Source: Tritrichomonas musculus (lineage: Eukaryota > Parabasalia > Tritrichomonadida > Tritrichomonadidae). From it: DNA of 64,000 bases. The notes beneath the pieces were generated by a model. The model did no database searches and was not told where the DNA came from. It saw nothing but the letters and a program-made list of their open reading frames with translations. The position numbers and the translations under genes were made by a program. The stretch is from the NCBI GenBank assembly GCA_039105265.1, contig JAPFFF010000005.1, positions 7,177,501-7,241,500 of the forward strand, in the 5' to 3' direction. Of the stretch, positions 1 through 9,262 are shown in pieces; the first letter of the stretch is position 1; the number at the start of each line of letters is the position of its first letter.

Positions 1-62
1 TATTAAATATATTAAATATATATTTTTTATTCATATAAACTTATTCATTGAAAAAATTCAGT

Positions 63-3000
63 TCATACTAAAGCAGCAACAATGATGACAATAAATAAAA
101 AAATGAAAAGTCCGATTCCACCATATATAAAAAATTTGCAAATGTTCCAATCTTTCTTTGCTTGACTACTTTGTTCATTTCTTTGTTGAGCATCTCTGTC
201 CATCACTTCCATCTCATCTTCAGAAGAAATAGAAATGTCATCATCTTGAAGTCTATCGTTAGGAACGACCTTTTCTTCATACTGAACAGGAAACATGTAT
301 TTCATGAAATTTGATGCTTGATATTGAATTGAATCATCAATTTTCTTTGGATCAGATGCCATCTCTCTATAATGACGCGCTTCTTCAGCATTTGGTGCAA
401 CTCCATTTCCATTCTCGAGCATTTCTGCGTATTGCAACATAGCGTTTACGTCTCCTAAATCAGCAGACTTTTTGAGATACATGCATGCTTCTTCATTGTT
501 GACTGGAACCCCAATTCCGTTCTTCAGCATCATTCCATAATTGAAAGAAATAATAGGTTCAGCTATTACTGCAACAATTTTAATTAAAGTTGCTGATATT
601 TGATCACTTTTTTGGACTCCTTCACCAGTGTGCAAATTGACGCAAAAGTTATTAATTCCACTAATTTCATGAGCATCGAATGCCATCTTGTAATATCTAC
701 ATGCTTCATTTTTGTTGAGTTCAACCCCTGTTCCTTTGTCAAGCATTGCTCCGTAAGCATTAATAGCTCTATTGTATCCAGCATCAGCAGCAGATTTGAA
801 GTAATTACAAGCCTTCTTGTAGTTGAGATTTACACCTCTTCCTAGATAAAGATTCACTCCGTAACGATACATTCCTTCTGCAGAACCTGCTTTTGCCGCC
901 ATTTTGAAATAGCGAGAAGCTTCTGCAAAATCAGTTGGAACACTGAGTCCTTTCTCCAATTGGTCGCCATATTTGACCATTGCCAATACATTGCCATCGT
1001 CTGCAGTGCTCTTCATTACTCTGATTAATGAAGCTTCATCAGGCTTCCTGCCAGCTTGAATATTTCCAATTTGTTCATGAATAGCTCTTACTTGTTGATA
1101 TTCAGCAGCTCTTTTTTCAGGTGTCATTTCAATCATTTCATTGTAATTTTTCAATGCATCTTTATGACCTCGATCAGCAGCCATCTTAAAATAACGTAAT
1201 GCTTCATCAAAATTTGGCTCAATTGATATTGAGATTCCTGATCGTAAATAAAATCCATATTCAAACATTGAATTTATTTCACCTTTGTCGGCTGAATCTT
1301 TAAGAAATCTGAAAGATTTTTCAAGGTCTTTTGGTACTAATTCTCCCACACGTAACATAGAACTATAAACAGCCATAGCACATGCATTACCTGAATTGGC
1401 AGCATTTATTATATAATTAATAATTTCTTTATTTTCTGGCTTTACCTGTTTTTTATTTATCATTTCATTTATTTTCACCATTCCTTCATGATCACCTTTT
1501 TCATATGCCATTTTGAAATAATGAAAGGCTTCATCAAAATTGGTTTCTACTCCAATTCCATTACAACAATAAATGCCATATGAAATCATTGCTTTTATGT
1601 GGCCTTTGTCAGCTGACATTTTGACATATTGTACACCTTCAGCTTCTTTTTCAGGATTATTTTTCATAAGCAATATTCCATAAATGCACATTGAACATTC
1701 ATTTCCGGATTCAGCAGAATTCTTGACATAATTAAATAATTCCTCTTCTTTCTCTTTTCCAAAAGCATTTGTCAAAATAAGAGATCCAATTGCACCAGCA
1801 GAATTTGGATGACCTGCTTTATCTGCCTTTTTATAATATTCAATAGCTTTATCAATGCTCTTTTCAACACCCAGACCATTTTGATAAAGAACTCCTAGAT
1901 TATGCAAAGCCAAAAACGATCCTTTATCAGCAGCTATTTTGATGTATTTGAATGCTTCTTCATAATTTACAGGAACACCTTTTCCATCCAAGTACATTTT
2001 TCCAATGTTGTTTATAGCAGTTGGATGATTTCCTTTGGCTGCCTTTTTATAAAAAACAAGTGCCTTCTCATAATTAACTGGTACACCATCACCGACTTCG
2101 TTAATAACACCTAAGTTATACATTGATTCGACATTTCCTAATTTTGCTGCTTTTTCAAAGTACTGATATGATTTCTTTAAATCTACAGGAATTCCTTTGT
2201 TTTCTCTATACATAATTCCGAGATTGTGGAGAGCATTTGAATCTTCTTTCTTTGCTGAATTTTCAAAATTATTAAGTGCTTGTTGCGGATTAGCATTTTC
2301 TTCGTGTAATAATTGTCCAACTGCATTTTCTGCTTCTACATTTCCTAGTTCAGCAGATCTTTTAAAATACTGTAATGATTTCTTCTTATCAACAGGAACT
2401 CCGTCTCCTTCCAAGTACATTTTAGCTAGATCGAGTGCTGCGACTTGATTTCCTTTTTCAGCTAATATTTCTTTTATATGGATTGATTCTTCTATGTTGG
2501 CTTTGACACCGATTCCATTTTTTAAGAAATTTGAGTAAACATACATTGAATTTTCATCGCCATGGTCCATTGCAATTTTGACATATTTTGCCGCCAATTC
2601 AAAGTTTTGTGGAACTACTTTACCTTGCAAATACAAACCAGAACATGCACAAATTGCACTTAAATTTCCTGAGTCAGCTTTCTTCTTTACAAATTCGAAC
2701 AATTCTTTAATCTCCTCTTTCTTAACTTGTTCTTGTAAAATCATTTTCCCGATGCAGCCAGGAGCTTCAATGTCTCCTTTTTTATCTGCCTCTTTAAAGA
2801 GTTCAAGAGCTTTATTGTAATCAGCAGCAACTCCTTGACCATTTTGATAAAGAATTCCAAGATTGTGCAAGGCAATTGGCCATCCTTTATCAGCCGAGAT
2901 TTTGAAGTATTCAAATGCTTCTTTATGATTAATTGGCACGCCTTTTCCAGTCATATACATGGCTCCAATGTTACAAAAAGAAGCTCCATCACCTTTTTCT

Positions 3001-4799
3001 GCTCCCATATGATAATATTCGAGTGCCTTTTCATAATCAATTGGAACACAATCGCCATTTTCGTATGAGGCTCCTAAATTATTCATTGCAGCTCCATAAC
3101 CAAGATCGGCCGATTTCTTGAAGTAATCGAATGATTTCTTTAAATCAACAGGAACCCCTTGGCCCAACCTGTACATTACACCAAGGTTATAGAAAGCTTC
3201 GCAATTTCCTTTTTCTGCTGCAGCTATATAATATTTGAGTGCTTCTTTATAATCAACTGGTTTTCCTTTTCCAGTTTGATATGCAACTCCTAGTTTATTC
3301 ATTGCAGAATCATTTCCTTTTTCTGCTGACATTGTGTAGTATTCAATTGCTTTATTTTCATCTTGAGCACAATTTATGCCTTCATTTAAAAGGTTTCCAT
3401 ACAAATACATTCCACGCGGATCTCCTTTGTCACATGACATTTTAATGTATTTATATTCTTCTTCTTTATTTTTAGTTAAAATTGCATAATGATACATCGC
3501 TTTTGTATGTCCAAGATCAGCTGCCAATTTGAAAAATGTCATACTTTCTTTTTCATTTTTTGGGTAAACTGTATCAGTGAGCATTAGGGATGCATATTGA
3601 TATAAACGTTCTGGGATTTTTTCTTTTGGAACGTTTTTTAGTTGGGAATAAAAGAAGTTACGACTTTCCATTGCTTCTGGATCATCTTCTGGCATAAGAA
3701 AAGGAAAATCGTAATTTATATGTAAAAGGTTAACTTTAATAGATGATTTTTCTTCTTCTATTGACATTTTTTCATTTTCTTCTTTTACTTGCTGGATCAA
3801 ATTTTGATCAATTTTTTCTTTTTTCAATGTTTTATTTTGGCGTTTAAAGAATTCTTCAATTTTTATTTTCTTTGAAGTATTAAACGTCGCCTTGTAGCTT
3901 TCAATATAATCAATATAATCCAAATAATCATTCTCTTCTACAAGTTCGGTAATGAAACCTGGATCATTCTTTAATGTTTCTACAATTTCATCAAATGTTG
4001 GTCGATTTGATGGATTTTGATCCCAGCATTTTTCAATGAGTGTTTTGTAGGAATCGGGGATACATTTGATTTCAGGGCGTTTACCATTCACAACTTTTTC
4101 AATCAGGGTAAAATATGATTCATTTTTGAATGGTATTTCTGTTGTAACAATTTCGTAAACAATTAAGCCAAATGCATAAACATCTATTGGTTTTGAATAA
4201 TCGAAATGAGACCAAATTTCTGGTGCAATATAAAGTGGTGTTCCTTTTATGCCTTGTGCTGATTGTAATGTCATACTTTCTGCATTGGTATGCTTCATTT
4301 TTGAAAGGCCAAAATCTGTAATTCTTGGAAACAAAAAGTCATCCATTAAAATATTGTCTGGCTTTAAATCTCGGTGAATAATTTCTTGTGAATGAAGAAA
4401 TGACATTGCTGAAGCAATTCCATAAATATTTATGAGTTTACGAGTTTCATTCCACTGATCTTTGCATAGACCTTTTCGTTCTAAATTAATTATGTCATTT
4501 AATGATCCGTTTATTAAATATTCAGTAATAATGACCGGCTTTTGTTCTTTTTTAAAATTAACTGGAGAGAATCCAAAAAATTTAACAATTGCAGGATGGT
4601 TTAATTTGGCCATAATGTTGATTTCTCTTGCAAGGCATTGAATTGTTTCTGGTTTCTCATCTTCTAATGTTTTTTTGGAAACTTTTGCAGCATATTCTTT
4701 ACCCATTGTTTTATCTTTAACTGTAAAAACTTTGCCAAAGCTTCCTTCTCCAATCTTTTCAACAATATCTAATTGATCTAATTTAACTACAATACTCAT
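63..4799 (-). CDS. TKL-like protein kinase with long Sel1-repeat array and C-terminal membrane anchor
   Basis: 1578 aa. The first ~285 residues are a complete kinase domain: glycine loop GEGSFGKVF, lysine in AAKVSKK, catalytic HRDLKPDN, DFGLSK and an APE motif, so it should phosphorylate Ser/Thr or Tyr substrates. An acidic linker is followed from about residue 390 to 1480 by some thirty Sel1-type repeats (A..YYK.AA.KG...A..NLG), a scaffold fold for protein binding. The last ~28 residues are one strongly hydrophobic segment ending a few residues before the stop, so the protein is probably tail-anchored with the kinase in the cytosol. It is transcribed divergently from the kinase at 5532. Kinase-Sel1 fusions are a known large family in parabasalids; the partner and pathway are unknown. 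Confidence 0.88.
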   Translation of the reverse strand: MSIVVKLDQLDIVEKIGEGSFGKVFTVKDKTMGKEYAAKVSKKTLEDEKPETIQCLAREINIMAKLNHPAIVKFFGFSPVNFKKEQKPVIITEYLINGSLNDIINLERKGLCKDQWNETRKLINIYGIASAMSFLHSQEIIHRDLKPDNILMDDFLFPRITDFGLSKMKHTNAESMTLQSAQGIKGTPLYIAPEIWSHFDYSKPIDVYAFGLIVYEIVTTEIPFKNESYFTLIEKVVNGKRPEIKCIPDSYKTLIEKCWDQNPSNRPTFDEIVETLKNDPGFITELVEENDYLDYIDYIESYKATFNTSKKIKIEEFFKRQNKTLKKEKIDQNLIQQVKEENEKMSIEEEKSSIKVNLLHINYDFPFLMPEDDPEAMESRNFFYSQLKNVPKEKIPERLYQYASLMLTDTVYPKNEKESMTFFKLAADLGHTKAMYHYAILTKNKEEEYKYIKMSCDKGDPRGMYLYGNLLNEGINCAQDENKAIEYYTMSAEKGNDSAMNKLGVAYQTGKGKPVDYKEALKYYIAAAEKGNCEAFYNLGVMYRLGQGVPVDLKKSFDYFKKSADLGYGAAMNNLGASYENGDCVPIDYEKALEYYHMGAEKGDGASFCNIGAMYMTGKGVPINHKEAFEYFKISADKGWPIALHNLGILYQNGQGVAADYNKALELFKEADKKGDIEAPGCIGKMILQEQVKKEEIKELFEFVKKKADSGNLSAICACSGLYLQGKVVPQNFELAAKYVKIAMDHGDENSMYVYSNFLKNGIGVKANIEESIHIKEILAEKGNQVAALDLAKMYLEGDGVPVDKKKSLQYFKRSAELGNVEAENAVGQLLHEENANPQQALNNFENSAKKEDSNALHNLGIMYRENKGIPVDLKKSYQYFEKAAKLGNVESMYNLGVINEVGDGVPVNYEKALVFYKKAAKGNHPTAINNIGKMYLDGKGVPVNYEEAFKYIKIAADKGSFLALHNLGVLYQNGLGVEKSIDKAIEYYKKADKAGHPNSAGAIGSLILTNAFGKEKEEELFNYVKNSAESGNECSMCIYGILLMKNNPEKEAEGVQYVKMSADKGHIKAMISYGIYCCNGIGVETNFDEAFHYFKMAYEKGDHEGMVKINEMINKKQVKPENKEIINYIINAANSGNACAMAVYSSMLRVGELVPKDLEKSFRFLKDSADKGEINSMFEYGFYLRSGISISIEPNFDEALRYFKMAADRGHKDALKNYNEMIEMTPEKRAAEYQQVRAIHEQIGNIQAGRKPDEASLIRVMKSTADDGNVLAMVKYGDQLEKGLSVPTDFAEASRYFKMAAKAGSAEGMYRYGVNLYLGRGVNLNYKKACNYFKSAADAGYNRAINAYGAMLDKGTGVELNKNEACRYYKMAFDAHEISGINNFCVNLHTGEGVQKSDQISATLIKIVAVIAEPIISFNYGMMLKNGIGVPVNNEEACMYLKKSADLGDVNAMLQYAEMLENGNGVAPNAEEARHYREMASDPKKIDDSIQYQASNFMKYMFPVQYEEKVVPNDRLQDDDISISSEDEMEVMDRDAQQRNEQSSQAKKDWNICKFFIYGGIGLFIFLFIVIIVAALV

Positions 4800-4969
4800 T
4801 TCTTGAAAATAAAATTTGTTTTTTTCTTTGAATTAATTGAATTGGGCTTTGAAATAACCAAAATTATTAGCAATCCAAATGATACAATTAAATTCTATAA
4901 TTGTTTCGTACACAAGATAAAATTAAATATTGAATTTTACATCCATTTTGTATTTTTCTAAGAAAACGA

Positions 4970-4989
4970 AAATCTGACATGTCAGATTT
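4970..4989. promoter_or_regulatory. 20-bp perfect palindrome (AAATCTGACATGTCAGATTT)
   Basis: This perfect dyad is found again at 5318-5337 in the same intergenic region. It has the form of a dimeric transcription factor site. The regulatory role is inferred. Confidence 0.5.
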
Positions 4990-5317
4990 ATTATTGATTT
5001 TCAAAAAATCAAGGAAAGATAATTAAATCTCGTTAAATAAACTTTACCTCCTTCTCAATTATAAAAAAATATATCTTTATGAATATCACTTTATTCTAAT
5101 TTTGAAAAATAAATTAGCATTAAAATACTTATAAAAGGTAATAAAAATATTTATTTTCTTAATTATATACTTTATAAAAAAAGATAGAATTATAAGGTAA
5201 TTGAATATTTCTTAACTAAAAATTATAGTTTATACAATATTGAAAATATACTAATATTTTAAACTTTATTAATCATATATAATGGTTCATGTAAAATTGA
5301 ATACTTCTTTCAATAAT

Positions 5318-5337
5318 AAATCTGACATGTCAGATTT
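5318..5337. promoter_or_regulatory. Second copy of the 20-bp palindrome
   Basis: Identical to 4970-4989 and about 195 bp upstream of the kinase start at 5532. It is part of the right arm of the inverted duplication. Confidence 0.5.
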
Positions 5338-5490
5338 GTATAAAATTATTCAAAAAAGCAAAATGGATGCAAAATTCAATATTTAATTTTAGCTCATATA
5401 TGATATAATTATATAATTTATGTTAATAATTGGGAATGATATAAAATTTTATAAAATTCTCAAATAATTCATAAGATCATTCAATTGAAT

Positions 5491-5513
5491 AAAAAAAAAA
5501 AAAAAAAAAAAAA
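5491..5513 (+). repeat. Poly(A) tract, 23 A
   Basis: An uninterrupted A run ending 18 bases before the kinase start codon. It is probably a 5' flanking homopolymer; nothing nearby suggests a retroposed copy. Confidence 0.7.
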
Positions 5514-5531
5514 TCAATTTCTTGTAATAAT

Positions 5532-8060
5532 ATGTCTGATGATAAATTTTTAGATCTAAGTCAATTCAAAAAAAAGAAAAAAATAGGCGAAGGTAGCTTT
5601 GGGAAAGTTTTCATTGTTGAAGATAAATCAACAAAAAAGATATATGCTGCCAAAGTTTCAAAAAATGAATATCAAGAAGCAACCCCCAAAGAAATGTTAA
5701 ATCTTTCTAGAGAAGTCAATATCATCTCAAAAATGGAGCATCCATCAATTTTAAATTTTGTTGGATACAGTCCAGTTAATTTTAAAAATAAGTACAAGCC
5801 AGTCATAGTAACAGAATTTTCGCCAAACGGATCTCTTCAAGATATATTTAAAATGGAAAGAAAAAATAAAAATATACCTGGTTATGACAACACAAAAAAA
5901 CTTATATTAATGTATGGAATCGCTAATGGTATGGCATATTTACATTTAAATAACATTATTCATCGAGATTTAAAGCCAGATAACATTTTCTTAGATGAAT
6001 ATTTATGTCCAAAGATTGCTGACTTCGGCCTCTCAAAAATAACTAATGAATTTTGCAGTATTTCCGAACTTAAGTCAACAGCAGACTCATTCAAAGGAAC
6101 CCCAATTTATATGGCTCCAGAAACGTGGAGAAATCACGAATATTCATTCAAAACTGATGTTTATGCATATTCACTTATTTTATATGAAATGCTTACAAGT
6201 GACCAGCCATTTAAAAACTATACAATCTTTCAGCTAATGATAGATATTGGAAGAAGAGGCAAGAGACCGGAAATTAATAAAGCAATTCCAGAATCATATT
6301 TAAAATTAATACAATCATGCTGGTCAGAACAACCTAATGACCGTCCAACCTTTAATGATATTGTGAAACAACTAAAAAATGATCCGGGCTTCCTTTTAGA
6401 TGGAGTTGTGAAAGAAGATTATTATTTATATATTGATTTCCTAGAAAAATCACGAATTTCATTTGATGCAACCAAGAAAATTATTCATCTTTCCGATTTT
6501 ATAAATTCCACCAGCAAAACCTACAAAAAAGTATTTGTCAGTCAAAATAAAGAAATTAGGAAAGAATTACAAAAAATAATTGAAGAAGAAAAAATTGAAG
6601 AAACAGAACCCAAAATCGAAAGGCAATTCAAATTCATAAGTTCGTCAACATTTTATGAATTAGATAATTATTGTCAAAATCTTATCCTAGAAATCGAAGA
6701 AGGCAAAGAAGATTTGATTGTATTTGTTGCAGAAAGCTTTATTGAAGGCAGCAATGATTTTCCAAAAGAAACAGATACTGGAATCAAGTACTTTGAATAT
6801 GCCATTTCCAAGCAAAATGTTGAGGCAATGGAAACATATGGCAAATTGCTTTTCCAAGGAGAAACAATTCCAAAAGATGAAGAAAAGGCAGTTAAAATCC
6901 TTAAAGATGCAGTTGAAAGACACAAAAGTTCGAATGCTAAACTTCAATTGTCGAAAATCATTTTATCTCATCAATCATTTGACGTCAACGATAAAAACGA
7001 GAATATAAACTGGCCATTAGCAAAACAATACAGCAAAGAAGCAGCAGATGCAGGAAATATAGAAGCCATTCTTCATTATGCTGATCTATCAATGAAAGAA
7101 AAAAAGAACAAATATGGTGAAATTCACACCAATGTTGTTGAAAGTTTCAACTACCTCAAAAAAGCAGTTGATAAAGGAGATGCAACAGCAATAGCTTTGT
7201 ATGGACAATACATCGAATTTGGGCGAGCATATACTAAGCCTGATCCAGAAGCATCCATTCAATATTACAAAGAATCATATGAAAAAGGGGACATGACAGG
7301 TTATGCACTACTAGGTGAAGCTCTTTACAATGCAACAGGAGGACTGATCAAGAACGAAGAAGATGGAGAAAATCTTATCCAGATCTCTTTTGAACAGAAT
7401 AACATTTACGGAATTCGATCTTATGCTGTAAATCTTGTCAAAGAAAAAGAAGAACAAATCAAGTACTTGAAAATTCTTGCTGATCGAGGAGATGCTTTGG
7501 GATACTTGAATTTTGGTTTGGCTCTCTACAAAGGAGAAGGAATTGAAAAGAATGTCGATCTTGGAATAAAATATATTGAAAGAGCAATTGAAGAAGGATC
7601 TTCACGTGCTGCCCATGTTTTGGGAATGGATTATCTTCATATAAACGAAAAATCTTCTTTAAAGAAAGATTTGGAAAAAGGAATGAAATATATGAAAATG
7701 GCTGCCGAAAATGGAAGTCATGAAGTATTGTTTACTTATCCTTTCTTTTTGTCTCAGCTTCCTGATGCTGTAAAATATAAAGATGATATTGAGAAGTATT
7801 TGAAGAAAGGAATTAGTTTGGGTATGACTACATGTATGCAACAATACTCTTTGTTATGCTTTATGGGAAATATTTTCCCAAGAAACTTTGCTGAATGCGC
7901 AAAATATACAAAAATGGCTGCCGATGCTGGTGACAAAAATGCTATGAATTCTTATGCTGACTTTTTGGATTCTGGAATTGGTGTTGAAAAAAATGAGAAA
8001 GAATCAATGAAATATAGATTGATGGCGAAAAGTGATTCAAATGAATGCCCAATTCAATAA
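5532..8060 (+). CDS. TKL-like protein kinase with Sel1 repeats, cytosolic form
   Basis: 842 aa. The N-terminal ~285 residues form an intact kinase domain (GEGSFGKVF, AAKVSKN, HRDLKPDN, DFGLSK, GTPIYMAPE). A lysine-rich linker leads to about 11 Sel1-type repeats from residue ~390 to the end, such as ATAIALYGQYIEFG and NAMNSYADFLDSGIGVEKN. It is clearly related to the gene at 63-4799, with near-identical kinase motifs, but is half as long and has no C-terminal membrane segment. It is divergently transcribed from that gene across a duplicated, palindrome-bearing intergenic region. Kinase activity is predicted from intact catalytic residues; substrates are unknown. Confidence 0.88.
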   Translation: MSDDKFLDLSQFKKKKKIGEGSFGKVFIVEDKSTKKIYAAKVSKNEYQEATPKEMLNLSREVNIISKMEHPSILNFVGYSPVNFKNKYKPVIVTEFSPNGSLQDIFKMERKNKNIPGYDNTKKLILMYGIANGMAYLHLNNIIHRDLKPDNIFLDEYLCPKIADFGLSKITNEFCSISELKSTADSFKGTPIYMAPETWRNHEYSFKTDVYAYSLILYEMLTSDQPFKNYTIFQLMIDIGRRGKRPEINKAIPESYLKLIQSCWSEQPNDRPTFNDIVKQLKNDPGFLLDGVVKEDYYLYIDFLEKSRISFDATKKIIHLSDFINSTSKTYKKVFVSQNKEIRKELQKIIEEEKIEETEPKIERQFKFISSSTFYELDNYCQNLILEIEEGKEDLIVFVAESFIEGSNDFPKETDTGIKYFEYAISKQNVEAMETYGKLLFQGETIPKDEEKAVKILKDAVERHKSSNAKLQLSKIILSHQSFDVNDKNENINWPLAKQYSKEAADAGNIEAILHYADLSMKEKKNKYGEIHTNVVESFNYLKKAVDKGDATAIALYGQYIEFGRAYTKPDPEASIQYYKESYEKGDMTGYALLGEALYNATGGLIKNEEDGENLIQISFEQNNIYGIRSYAVNLVKEKEEQIKYLKILADRGDALGYLNFGLALYKGEGIEKNVDLGIKYIERAIEEGSSRAAHVLGMDYLHINEKSSLKKDLEKGMKYMKMAAENGSHEVLFTYPFFLSQLPDAVKYKDDIEKYLKKGISLGMTTCMQQYSLLCFMGNIFPRNFAECAKYTKMAADAGDKNAMNSYADFLDSGIGVEKNEKESMKYRLMAKSDSNECPIQ

Positions 8061-8270
8061 ATTAAAATTTACAACCTTTTTCTATTTTTTCATTTCTTTC
8101 AACGATTTTAAAATTAACTTTGTTTGAAAATTTTTTCAAAATAGAATTCAAATTTAAAAGTTTTTAATATATGTGCTTTCTGAAAATTGAATATTGTAAA
8201 TTTTTCTCGATATATGATATCGAGATCGATTATCAAATTAATAATTTTGTTATCAATATCAAAAAATGGA

Positions 8271-8311
8271 CTGATAATTGATATCGATTATCGAGATATA
8301 ACAAGCCTAAT
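8271..8311 (+). repeat. Dispersed repeat, inverted copy at 12922-12953
   Basis: The words CTGATAATTGATATC and ATAACAAGCCTAA recur in reverse orientation at 12922-12953, so the pair brackets the tRNA and the kinase-LRR gene. Nearby sequence (8205-8300, 12950-13060) is rich in ATCGATTATC-like words. It may be an old transposon end. Apart from this, 8061-8570 shows nothing. Confidence 0.45.
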
Positions 8312-8570
8312 TTTGGAACATTCATCATAATTCTCACACATTCTATCGAATGATTTCTAAATTTTTTTTTATTATTATATAAAAAGTTACTTATTCACCT
8401 AAATTTGTTCCAATAAAAGCAAAGTTTTTTTTTTTTTTTTTACATTTTTTAATAAAATTATTTTGGTGCATTTCAAATTGCTCATTCCATTCCTTGAATC
8501 ATCCATTCAAATAAAAAAAAAATAAATAAAATATTTAAAAAGCAGTCTTTTCACATATAATTGGTTACAC

Positions 8571-8672
8571 TTTCCGTTATCAAATTGGATTTTTCCGTTA
8601 TTATAATGAGCATTTCTATTATCATATAGAACTTTTCCGTTATTAAAGTGGATATTTCCGTTATAATCACGA
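8571..8672 (+). repeat. Degenerate 21-bp tandem repeat, about 4.5 copies
   Basis: Units begin TTTCCGTTAT followed by a variable half (CAAATTGGAT, TATAATGAGC and similar). Non-coding; no function suggested. Confidence 0.7.
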
Positions 8673-8785
8673 AAAGAATGTATAATTTTAAAATATATTA
8701 AAATTTGAATGAATTCAATGAAATAAATTTAAAATAAGAAAACTAGTTTTAATTTCTTTTTTATTTGTTACTTTGCATTTTCATC

Positions 8786-9030
8786 TTGATTCGTCGTTTA
8801 GCGCGTCAGTATCTTTTGATTCGTCATCTAATGCGTCAGTATTTTTTGATTCGTCGTTTATTGTGTCGGTATCTTTTGATTTGTCGTTTAATGCGTCAGT
8901 TTCTTGTTTTTTTGTCGTAACCTCTCCTTATTCATCTGATTTGTCATTATCTTCTTCTTCAGAATTATATTATTTGTTTTTAATATCTTTTGATTCGTCG
9001 TTTGGTGCGTCATTATCCTCTTCTTCATTT
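8786..9030 (-). pseudogene. Remnant of an acidic-repeat coding tail (30-bp repeat)
   Basis: A 30-bp unit repeats four to five times. On the minus strand it reads as a 10-residue acidic repeat close to DTDALNDESK, in keeping with the 3' tail of a gene, but in-frame stops interrupt it. The plus strand is open for 88 codons from 8773 and would read a Ser/Phe repeat (FDSSFNASVS). The acidic reading looks more like a protein, so this is called a decayed gene end; the plus-strand reading cannot be excluded. Confidence 0.4.
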
Positions 9031-9103
9031 AATAAATAAAAAGTCTACTAAAAGAAAGCATATGCTTTCTTAATTTATATCAAAAAGAAAGAGAAAAAAA
9101 AGA

Positions 9104-9175
9104 TGCGTTGCCCGGGAATCGAACCCGGATCTCAAGCTTGGAAGGCTCACATGATAACCACTACACTAGCAACGC
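9104..9175 (-). tRNA. tRNA-Gly (anticodon UCC)
   Basis: 72 nt. The acceptor stem GCGTTGC pairs with GCAACGC, and the T arm is CCGGG TTCGATT CCCGG. The anticodon loop is CTTCCAA on the stem TGAGC/GCTTG, giving anticodon TCC. No intron and no encoded CCA. A second copy with identical sequence and similar flanks lies at 21367-21438. The arms were read by hand. Confidence 0.95.
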
Positions 9176-9262
9176 TTGTTGTTTCATTTAAAAAGATTGT
9201 TCTATTTATTAAAATGTTGAAAAATTGGAAATTGTCCTAAAATCAAAGAAGTAGAAAAAAAA

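Larger units (their letters stand above)
4919..5390. repeat. Imperfect ~80-bp inverted duplication between divergent kinase genes
   Basis: The arm 4919-4996 and the arm 5311-5390 are imperfect reverse complements, separated by about 314 bp. Both contain AAATTAAATATTGAATTTT, a block near CATCCATTTTG and the palindrome listed separately. They lie in the 732-bp gap between two divergently transcribed kinase genes, one arm toward each gene, so each promoter may carry a copy of the same regulatory block. No gene is seen in the gap. Confidence 0.75.

Noticed and set aside
5491-5513. Poly(A) run as evidence of retroposition
   Set aside because: It is upstream of a gene, not downstream, and no target duplication is seen; similar run at 16921.
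8773-9039. 88-codon plus-strand Ser/Phe repeat protein
   Set aside because: Better explained as the reverse of an acidic repeat tail; no promoter-like signal and no continuation.
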